From SIG440 sp045580025 (GTDB lineage Bacteria > Bacillota > Clostridia > Monoglobales > Monoglobaceae), in assembly GCA_045580025.1 (NCBI GenBank), contig JAZNNB010000027.1:1-5817 (forward strand): a stretch of 5,817 nucleotides of DNA, written 5' to 3'. The notes under the pieces are model-generated. The model was not told the origin of the DNA. It saw only the letters and a list, made by a program, of their open reading frames with translations, and ran no database searches. Every line of letters starts with the position of its first letter. Within the stretch, counting starts at the first letter, position 1. Positions 1 to 4,363 of this stretch are shown here, piece after piece. A program made the position numbers and the translations under genes.

Positions 1-269
1 TTTTCAATTTGGTTTTTCGCAAAGCCTTTAAGCCGTGGATGAATTTCCCAGCCTGTTTCCCCCTTGATGCAGTGGGAAACGGGAAGCTTTTTGCCCTCCA
101 ACGTTTCGAGATAGTCCTCACCATGAGTGTCCAAAGTGAAAACCACCTCACCGTCAAAGCCTTCAATTTTCTCCCTAACCTTTTCCACAATTCCCTGCGC
201 CTCGCCTGTTCCAAGAGCACCGTCAATAAAATCATTTTGCATATCCACAACAATCAGCACTTTTTTCAA
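1..269 (-). CDS. Isochorismatase-family cysteine hydrolase, nicotinamidase-like (N-terminal 89 residues; 3' end outside window)
   Basis: The visible part matches the PncA/isochorismatase hydrolase fold. This family includes nicotinamidases, which convert nicotinamide to nicotinate and ammonia for NAD salvage in the cytoplasm. The first strand ends in VVDMQNDF, which places the family's catalytic Asp at D9. A D47-T-H49 pair and H66 in the motif HCIKGETGWEIHP (66-78) correspond to the metal-binding Asp/His cluster of nicotinamidases. The third metal histidine of classical PncA is not obvious and its place seems taken by Y53. The catalytic Lys and Cys lie beyond the window. The start is a TTG at 269-267, chosen because AGAGGG (282-277) lies 7 bases upstream and the conserved strand begins at once. 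The gene follows ireB on the same strand with a terminator hairpin in between. The family is sure; nicotinamide as substrate is inference, since the subfamily also hydrolyses other amides. Confidence 0.88.
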   Translation of the reverse strand, partial: MKKVLIVVDMQNDFIDGALGTGEAQGIVEKVREKIEGFDGEVVFTLDTHGEDYLETLEGKKLPVSHCIKGETGWEIHPRLKGFAKNQIE

Positions 270-276
270 TTTTATA

Positions 277-282
277 CCCTCT
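277..282 (-). promoter_or_regulatory. Ribosome binding site deciding a TTG start
   Basis: AGAGGG on the minus strand ends 7 bases before the TTG at 269. No ATG occurs in frame until residue 10, inside the catalytic strand, so this site supports the rare start codon. Confidence 0.7.
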
Positions 283-288
283 TTCCCC

Positions 289-318
289 AAAAGAAAAGCT
301 GCGAAATCAAATCGCAGC
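289..318 (-). terminator. Intrinsic terminator after ireB
   Basis: On the minus strand a 7-bp perfect stem (GCTGCGA at 318-312 with TCGCAGC at 304-298) encloses a 7-base loop and is followed at once by TTTTCTTTT (297-289). It begins 8 bases after the ireB stop codon. It is also only 20 bases from the start codon of the next gene, so it could work as an attenuator as well as an end point. Confidence 0.8.
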
Positions 319-326
319 CGTCTTTC

Positions 327-590
327 TTATCTGTTTTTTTCGTCTACGTAAAACCTTACCAATTCTTCAAGAATTTCATCAGCTTCAATCCTCTGGATAA
401 GGGTCCTCGCTCCATTGTGGGCAGTAATATAAGACGGGTCCCCCGACATAATATATCCAACCATCTGGCTTATGGGATTGTAGCCCTTTTCCATAAGAGC
501 ACTGTGTACCGAAAGAATAATCGTTCTGGTATCCAGTTTTTCTTTTTCAACGCTGAACTTCACTGTTTTTGAAAAATTTGCGTTATCCAT
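327..590 (-). CDS. ireB: IreB family regulatory phosphoprotein (UPF0297/DUF965, YrzL)
   Basis: This is an 87-residue cytoplasmic protein of the IreB/UPF0297 family, close to the usual length of 85-90. The hallmark block EKGYNPISQMVGYIMSGDP lies at 34-52 and the C-terminal helix DEILEELVRFY at 71-81. In Enterococcus faecalis, IreB is phosphorylated by the PASTA-domain kinase IreK and negatively affects intrinsic cephalosporin resistance, so a role in cell-wall stress signalling is likely. T9 in SKTVKF aligns with a phosphorylated Thr of the enterococcal protein. The second N-terminal Thr has no clear counterpart, though S7 is close. The ATG at 590-588 is preferred over an upstream in-frame TTG at 611 because AAAGGGGA (607-600) lies 9 bases before it and homology begins just after. 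In many Firmicutes this gene sits between alaS and ruvX; here its neighbours are an LTA synthase-like gene and a hydrolase. It has its own promoter and terminator. Confidence 0.96.
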   Translation of the reverse strand: MDNANFSKTVKFSVEKEKLDTRTIILSVHSALMEKGYNPISQMVGYIMSGDPSYITAHNGARTLIQRIEADEILEELVRFYVDEKNR

Positions 591-599
591 ATCACATAG

Positions 600-607
600 T
601 CCCCTTT
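600..607 (-). promoter_or_regulatory. Ribosome binding site of ireB
   Basis: AAAGGGGA on the minus strand with a 9-base spacer to the ATG at 590. It overlaps the longer reading frame opened by TTG at 611 and so decides against that start. Confidence 0.8.
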
Positions 608-630
608 CCAAAACTTGTCCCTATGCTTTG

Positions 631-659
631 ATTGTATCACAAAATCCTTATGTTTACAA
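631..659 (-). promoter_or_regulatory. Sigma-A type promoter of ireB
   Basis: Minus strand: -35 TTGTAA (659-654), 17-base spacer, -10 TACAAT (636-631). The transcript would start near 625, giving a leader of about 35 bases before the ireB ATG. The -10 differs from consensus at one position and the -35 at two. Confidence 0.7.
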
Positions 660-675
660 GTATCTTTTTTGCTAA

Positions 676-697
676 AATATCATTACAATATCATTAC
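676..697. repeat. Perfect 11-bp tandem direct repeat
   Basis: AATATCATTAC occurs twice head to tail (676-686 and 687-697). The last base falls in the stop codon of the LTA synthase-like gene, and the repeat ends 17 bp upstream of the ireB -35 element. A near copy, AATATCATTT, lies at 730-739 inside the coding region. A unit of one helical turn upstream of a promoter would suit a DNA-binding protein, but low-complexity AT-rich sequence is also possible. Confidence 0.55.
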
Positions 698-2556
698 TAC
701 TTTTCTTTGAAAAAATCCCCAACAACCACAATATCATTTATTTCAAGGCACTTGCGAACCTTTTCGCAGCCGCGTTTTACCCGTTCTTCCTCACCGGTTG
801 GTGCTTCCTCGCCTGGAACATAATACACCGCTTCGTCAAGCCACGCTGAATTTCCAAAATACGCAAAGCCCTCTTTTTCGGAAAAAACATCCTCTCCAAT
901 ATAGCATCCGCTGTCATAAAGCCCGAAGAGGTTTATAAGCGTGGGCAAAAAGTCCGCTGTCTGGGTAGGCTTTGTTATTTTCTTTGGCTCTATCCCTTCA
1001 GAATATATAAATGCCGGAACCCGATACATCAGCTCATCTCCAGCCTCTTTATTATATTCAAGGAGCTTCTCAGGGTCAGAAAAGCCGTATGCATAATGGT
1101 CGGTAAACACCGCAATAACAGTATCCTCCAAAATTCCGTCTTCTTCAAGCCTCCTTAGGAGTTCTTTAAAAAAGTCATCGGTATCCTTTGCCAGAATAAG
1201 ACAGTTGTTTTTTTCTGTAAACATAGTCTTGTCCACAAGCTCGGGATGGTTTTCCTTTGCCAGTGCAAGCTTTGCATCATCAAAGGTATATGGCACGTGT
1301 CCCGAATAGGTTATCACAAAGGAGAAAAAGGGTGCATCCTTTGTCATATCCGCATAAATTTCGTCATATTTCATTATGTTGCTGTCCGCCTGTGCCACAT
1401 AATCAGGAAGTCCGTAATCCTGAAACGAATGATATTTCTCATATCCAAGACTCTTGTGCAAAATTCCGCGGTTATAAAACTCCTGATTGTTATAATGGAA
1501 GGAGTTTGCGCTGTAACCTGCGTCAGCAAAAAGTTTGGGAAGAGCATACGGGAAACTGTTTGCCGCAAAGTTCACTGCGCTTACCTCTGACGGCGGAGTA
1601 TAAAACCCCGTATGAAAACAAAACTCCGAGCCAAGCGTATATCCCGTTCCAAAGGTTGGGGCATAATAATTTTCAAAGTTTATGCCGTTTTCCATCATAT
1701 ATTTTATGGTTGGGGTATATTTTTCACTTATCATCCAATCGTCAATGCCCTCAAGCATTACCGCAATCAGATTTTTGCCTTTCAAAGCACCGGTATATTC
1801 ATTTGATGCTTGTGTTTTGCGTTTTTCCTCCGCAAACGCCCTCACCTTTTCAAAATCATCTTCGCCATATTTGCTGCCCGAAAAATAGCTTTTGTATACA
1901 TCCCTCGCTGTGAACTGGTAAAGACCCATAACGTCTATTCCCTTGTTGACATCATTGAATTTCTGATAAATAACCCGAGGCTTGCTCCATGAATCCCAGT
2001 CCTGGTCAGACTCTCCAAAAAGCTGTGGCTGCATAAATATATGCATAAAGACAAGCCCCAAAACGGGCGCAAGCACAAAAACTTTTTTCCATTTGTGCCT
2101 AAACACCGGCACCTTCCACCGCACCAAAGTTAGTGTAAGACAAAAAAGAGAAATTGCACTGCACACACCAAGTCTTGCGTCAAGATAAGAAATGGCGTAT
2201 GAAAAATATTCGCCACCCTCTCCTGCAAGAGCTATGCTGCTTATTCTGAAAAACTGATTGAAAATCTGAAAATAAATATACTGTGAAAAGGAAAGTAAAA
2301 TAAGGACTCCGCCGACTATTCCAAAAACCGCACGTCCCCAGTTTTTTGGTAAGAAAAAGAGTGTACCGAGCAGCAGAATGAAAATCCAGCAAAAGTCAAA
2401 CACCAGCGGAACAGTCGTAGCAAAAAATTCATCGTATACCTTGGGCCAAACCAGATATTTGAGCAATATATCCGGAATAAGCAGAGAAACGACCGCAAGG
2501 ACATAAAAATAATTTTCGTTTAGAAATTTGGCAAAGCTTTTCATTTTGCTTTTCAT
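697..2556 (-). CDS. LTA synthase family protein (membrane sulfatase-fold phosphoglycerol transferase)
   Basis: A 619-residue membrane enzyme built like LtaS: five hydrophobic helices (about 17-37, 50-69, 77-96, 130-146, 158-175), a linker, then an extracellular sulfatase-fold domain (about 260-550). LtaS-type enzymes transfer glycerol phosphate from phosphatidylglycerol to a growing lipoteichoic acid chain. The metal and catalytic residues are recognisable by alignment to LtaS: E269 in VMLEG, T307 (nucleophile, four residues before E311 as in LtaS), H354 in SFHYN, R363 in YNRG, H420 in SGHVPY and D486-H487 in FTDHY. The substrate-pocket Trp before the Arg appears replaced by Y361. I see no A-x-A signal-peptidase site in the linker (176-259), so the domain may stay membrane-anchored. 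The start at 2556 is preferred over a TTG at 2622: AGGTG lies 8 bases before the ATG and the TTG overlaps the likely transcription start. No terminator is visible before ireB. It could act on another glycerol-phosphate polymer or glycolipid. Confidence 0.92.
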   Translation of the reverse strand: MKSKMKSFAKFLNENYFYVLAVVSLLIPDILLKYLVWPKVYDEFFATTVPLVFDFCWIFILLLGTLFFLPKNWGRAVFGIVGGVLILLSFSQYIYFQIFNQFFRISSIALAGEGGEYFSYAISYLDARLGVCSAISLFCLTLTLVRWKVPVFRHKWKKVFVLAPVLGLVFMHIFMQPQLFGESDQDWDSWSKPRVIYQKFNDVNKGIDVMGLYQFTARDVYKSYFSGSKYGEDDFEKVRAFAEEKRKTQASNEYTGALKGKNLIAVMLEGIDDWMISEKYTPTIKYMMENGINFENYYAPTFGTGYTLGSEFCFHTGFYTPPSEVSAVNFAANSFPYALPKLFADAGYSANSFHYNNQEFYNRGILHKSLGYEKYHSFQDYGLPDYVAQADSNIMKYDEIYADMTKDAPFFSFVITYSGHVPYTFDDAKLALAKENHPELVDKTMFTEKNNCLILAKDTDDFFKELLRRLEEDGILEDTVIAVFTDHYAYGFSDPEKLLEYNKEAGDELMYRVPAFIYSEGIEPKKITKPTQTADFLPTLINLFGLYDSGCYIGEDVFSEKEGFAYFGNSAWLDEAVYYVPGEEAPTGEEERVKRGCEKVRKCLEINDIVVVGDFFKEK

Positions 2557-2564
2557 CAATACCA

Positions 2565-2569
2565 CACCT
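2565..2569 (-). promoter_or_regulatory. Ribosome binding site of the LTA synthase-like gene
   Basis: AGGTG on the minus strand, 8 bases before the ATG at 2556. It is weaker than the other sites in the window. It selects this ATG over a second in-frame ATG at 2544. Confidence 0.6.
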
Positions 2570-2628
2570 AAATAATTTTTTGAAAACAGTACATAATAAT
2601 TATATATTTTACCAATCCTCAATGAGAT

Positions 2629-2657
2629 ATTTTATCACAAAAAGAAATTTTTTTCAA
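2629..2657 (-). promoter_or_regulatory. Sigma-A type promoter of the LTA synthase-like gene
   Basis: Minus strand: -35 TTGAAA (2657-2652), 17-base spacer, -10 TAAAAT (2634-2629). Predicted start is near 2622, giving a leader of about 65 bases. It is oriented away from the fba promoter, with about 47 bp between the two -35 elements. Confidence 0.65.
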
Positions 2658-2666
2658 CTTTTTTAA

Positions 2667-2682
2667 GAAAATGTAAATTTTC
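2667..2682. repeat. Small inverted repeat between divergent promoters
   Basis: GAAAAT (2667-2672) and ATTTTC (2677-2682) form 6-bp arms around a 4-base centre, between the -35 boxes of the divergent promoters. It could be an operator, but the sequence is very AT-rich and such a match may arise by chance. Confidence 0.3.
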
Positions 2683-2704
2683 CCTTGTATTTTTGAGTTT
2701 TTTA

Positions 2705-2733
2705 TTGACATATCTTGTGGCGAATGGTATTAT
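2705..2733 (+). promoter_or_regulatory. Sigma-A type promoter of fba
   Basis: Consensus -35 TTGACA (2705-2710), 17-base spacer, -10 TATTAT (2728-2733). Predicted start is near 2740, giving a leader of about 25 bases. The near-consensus form fits a highly expressed glycolytic gene. Confidence 0.85.
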
Positions 2734-2765
2734 ATTTAGTAGTTACAGATAGGGGGAATAACAAA

Positions 2766-3629
2766 ATGTTGGTATCAGTTACTGAAATGCTTAAAAAAGC
2801 AAAGGAAGGAAAATATGCTGTTGGACAGTTCAATATAAACAACCTTGAATGGACAAAAGCTATCCTTTTGACAGCACAGGAATGCAATTCTCCTGTTATC
2901 CTCGGTGTTTCTGAGGGTGCAGGCAAATATATGACCGGTTTCAAAACCGTTGTCAATATGGTGAAGGGAATGCTTGAAGGTTTAAACATCACTGTCCCCG
3001 TGGCTATTCATCTTGACCACGGCACTTATGAAGGTGCACTCAGTGCCATTGAAGCAGGTTTTTCATCAATAATGTTTGACGGTTCACACTATCCAATCGA
3101 AGAAAATATCGAAAAAACAAAAGAGCTCGTTGCTCTTGCAAACTCAAAGGGCATCTCTGTTGAAGCTGAAGTTGGTTCAATCGGCGGAGAAGAAGATGGT
3201 GTTGTTGGAGCAGGCGAAGTTGCTGACCCGGCAGAATGCAAGATGATTGCCGACCTTGGTGTTGACATCCTTGCTGCCGGCATAGGAAACATTCATGGCA
3301 AATATCCTGCAAACTGGCAGGGCCTGAACTTTGAAGCTCTTGAAAAAATCAGTGAGGCTACACATCCAATGCCTCTTGTTCTTCACGGAGGTACAGGAAT
3401 TCCTGAAGATATGATTAAGCGTGCTATTTCTCTTGGCGTTTCAAAGATAAATGTAAATACTGAATGTCAGCTTTCATTTGCTGCCGCCGTGAGAAAATAC
3501 GTAGAGGCTGGCAAAGACCTTGAAGGAAAGGGCTTTGACCCAAGAAAGCTTTTAGCACCCGGTGTTGAAGCAATCAAAGAAACCGTAAAAGAAAAAATGG
3601 AACTTTTCGGTTCAGTGGGCAAGGCGTAA
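2766..3629 (+). CDS. fba: Class II fructose-1,6-bisphosphate aldolase
   Basis: A 287-residue zinc-dependent aldolase that reversibly splits fructose 1,6-bisphosphate into dihydroxyacetone phosphate and glyceraldehyde 3-phosphate in glycolysis and gluconeogenesis. It resembles Bacillus subtilis FbaA (285 residues) along its whole length. Recognisable elements are GYAVGQFN-like KYAVGQFNINN (16-26), SPVILGVSEGAGKYM (42-56), HLDHG (82-86, with catalytic D84 and zinc ligand H85), SVEAEVG (131-137), zinc ligands H178 (NIHGKY) and H207, the phosphate-binding HGGTGIP (207-213), KINVNTE (227-233) and DPRK near the C terminus. The ATG at 2766 is chosen because AGGGGG (2751-2756) lies 9 bases upstream and homology starts at the first residue; an in-frame extension upstream would overlap the promoter. 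The gene is monocistronic, with a consensus promoter and a strong terminator. Tagatose-bisphosphate or other ketose-bisphosphate substrates are possible in the wider family, but similarity to FbaA makes fructose bisphosphate the best call. Confidence 0.97.
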   Translation: MLVSVTEMLKKAKEGKYAVGQFNINNLEWTKAILLTAQECNSPVILGVSEGAGKYMTGFKTVVNMVKGMLEGLNITVPVAIHLDHGTYEGALSAIEAGFSSIMFDGSHYPIEENIEKTKELVALANSKGISVEAEVGSIGGEEDGVVGAGEVADPAECKMIADLGVDILAAGIGNIHGKYPANWQGLNFEALEKISEATHPMPLVLHGGTGIPEDMIKRAISLGVSKINVNTECQLSFAAAVRKYVEAGKDLEGKGFDPRKLLAPGVEAIKETVKEKMELFGSVGKA

Positions 3630-3677
3630 GATTTATTTTTAATCAGATATTCCAGTTTTACTAATTGCATAAAGGGG

Positions 3678-3718
3678 AACAGCAAGTGTGACCGAAAGGT
3701 CACATTTGTTGTTTTTTT
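3678..3718 (+). terminator. Strong intrinsic terminator of fba
   Basis: A 16-bp stem (3678-3693 with 3698-3713, including two G-T wobbles) is capped by a GAAA tetraloop. Its core is TGTGACC/GGTCACA, and it runs into a T tract ending at 3718. It lies about 50 bases after the fba stop; 3630-3677 holds nothing else that I can see. Confidence 0.93.
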
Positions 3719-3755
3719 ATATTTAAAAACAAAAAAACTTTTTTTGCGCAATCTA

Positions 3756-3784
3756 TTGACTTTATTTTACAAATATGGTAATAT
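3756..3784 (+). promoter_or_regulatory. Sigma-A type promoter of the tandem AbrB gene
   Basis: -35 TTGACT (3756-3761), 17-base spacer, -10 TAATAT (3779-3784). Predicted start is near 3791, where the inverted repeat begins, leaving a leader of about 70 bases. Confidence 0.82.
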
Positions 3785-3790
3785 AAATAA

Positions 3791-3816
3791 AAAAGTGGAC
3801 AAAACGGACCACTTTT
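3791..3816 (+). promoter_or_regulatory. Inverted repeat at the transcription start of the AbrB gene (candidate operator or 5' mRNA hairpin)
   Basis: AAAAGTGG (3791-3798) and CCACTTTT (3809-3816) are perfect 8-bp arms around a 10-base centre, starting at the predicted +1. As DNA it could be an operator, possibly for autoregulation as known for AbrB. As RNA it would cap the 5' end of the message and could protect it. No long T tract follows, so it is unlikely to be a terminator. Confidence 0.5.
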
Positions 3817-3844
3817 CGCAGCTGAAAATTGGAAATTTTTATTT

Positions 3845-3854
3845 AAAGGAGAGG
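3845..3854 (+). promoter_or_regulatory. Ribosome binding site of the tandem AbrB gene
   Basis: AAAGGAGAGG, a very strong Shine-Dalgarno sequence, ends 7 bases before the ATG at 3862. Confidence 0.85.
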
Positions 3855-3861
3855 TTTAGAA

Positions 3862-4278
3862 ATGAAATCTACTGGAATTGTAAGACCTGTTGATTCCCTT
3901 GACAGAATCGTTATACCCAAAGAACTGTGCAACACCCTTTGCATAGAACCGAAAGAGGCTTTGGAAATTTTTGTTGATGGTGACTTTATTGTTATTCAAA
4001 AACACCCCGAAAATACAGTACGCACCGCAAAGGGAAATTTGGGAATAGTGAGAAAGGTTGACCCTGTGGGCAGAGTTGTTCTTCCCAAAGAGATATGCAA
4101 AAAGCTCAGCATTGAACCCAAAAACTCCCTTGAAATTTTTGTGGAGGACACAAAGATTATGCTCCGAAAATATGAGTCCTCCTGTGCCTGTATCTTTTGC
4201 GGAGAAGTCCACGATACTGTTATCTTTGAAAATAAAATTGTTTGCAGAAAATGCATAGACGCACTTTCAAAGCTTTAA
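3862..4278 (+). CDS. AbrB-family transcriptional regulator with two tandem AbrB domains and a C-terminal cysteine-pair module
   Basis: A 138-residue predicted DNA-binding protein. Residues 4-48 and 60-104 are each an AbrB/SpoVT swapped-hairpin domain, like the N terminus of Bacillus subtilis AbrB (MKSTGIVR start). The two align without gaps at a 56-residue period, with about 24 of 45 positions identical. Residues 49-59 form a short linker. The C terminus carries C108, C110, C113 and C128, C131 (CIFCG and CRKC), suggesting a small zinc-binding module like that seen in single-domain clostridial relatives. AbrB normally dimerises by swapping this domain, so one chain here could fold as a pseudo-dimer. 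The domains are not equal: domain 1 keeps R8 and R15 but has P9, D14, C23 and N24 where AbrB has K, G, R and R; domain 2 keeps R64, K65, G70 and R71. Transition-state type regulation is known for AbrB; the targets here are unknown. The gene has its own promoter and no clear terminator after it. Confidence 0.92.
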   Translation: MKSTGIVRPVDSLDRIVIPKELCNTLCIEPKEALEIFVDGDFIVIQKHPENTVRTAKGNLGIVRKVDPVGRVVLPKEICKKLSIEPKNSLEIFVEDTKIMLRKYESSCACIFCGEVHDTVIFENKIVCRKCIDALSKL

Positions 4279-4299
4279 TCCGCATTTAAGGCCCTTATA

Positions 4300-4328
4300 T
4301 TGACAAAATTTGGTGCCTTTGCTATACT
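4300..4328 (+). promoter_or_regulatory. Sigma-A type promoter of the epimerase gene
   Basis: Consensus -35 TTGACA (4300-4305), 17-base spacer, -10 TATACT (4323-4328). Predicted start is near 4335, giving a leader of about 30 bases. It begins 22 bases after the AbrB stop codon, with no terminator between, so read-through from upstream could add to expression. Confidence 0.86.
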
Positions 4329-4363
4329 TATTATGTACAATTTTAACTTTTGGGGGTATAAAA

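Noticed and set aside
9..572. Open frame of 187 codons on the plus strand
   Set aside because: It lies antisense to ireB and the hydrolase, both of which have clear family motifs, and its translation shows no recognisable domain.
591..611. Upstream TTG start for ireB
   Set aside because: It would place the Shine-Dalgarno sequence inside the coding region and add residues absent from the family.
1257..1913. Open frame of 218 codons on the plus strand
   Set aside because: It is entirely antisense to the conserved sulfatase domain of the LTA synthase-like gene, and has no ribosome binding site or known motif that I can see.
2557..2622. Upstream TTG start for the LTA synthase-like gene
   Set aside because: It coincides with the predicted transcription start, lacks a ribosome binding site, and adds a segment with no family similarity.
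2715..2765. N-terminal extension of fba
   Set aside because: It overlaps the -10 element and the ribosome binding site; homology to FbaA begins at the ATG at 2766.
3688..3726. Mini open frame beginning GTG after AAAGGGG
   Set aside because: It consists of the arms and T tract of the fba terminator.
3791..3816. Inverted repeat read as a terminator
   Set aside because: There is no T tract beyond the stem, and it lies at the start of a transcript, not at its end.
3996..4256. Minus-strand frames across the AbrB gene
   Set aside because: They are shadows of a gene with two clear AbrB domains and a strong ribosome binding site.
4278..4300. Possible terminator between the AbrB and epimerase genes
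   Set aside because: Only a 5-bp TAAGG/CCTTA match with a one-base loop is present, which cannot form a hairpin.
4310..4363. N-terminal extension of the epimerase, possibly a signal peptide (hydrophobic)
   Set aside because: It overlaps the promoter, and the ATG at 4364 has a proper ribosome binding site; the family is cytoplasmic.
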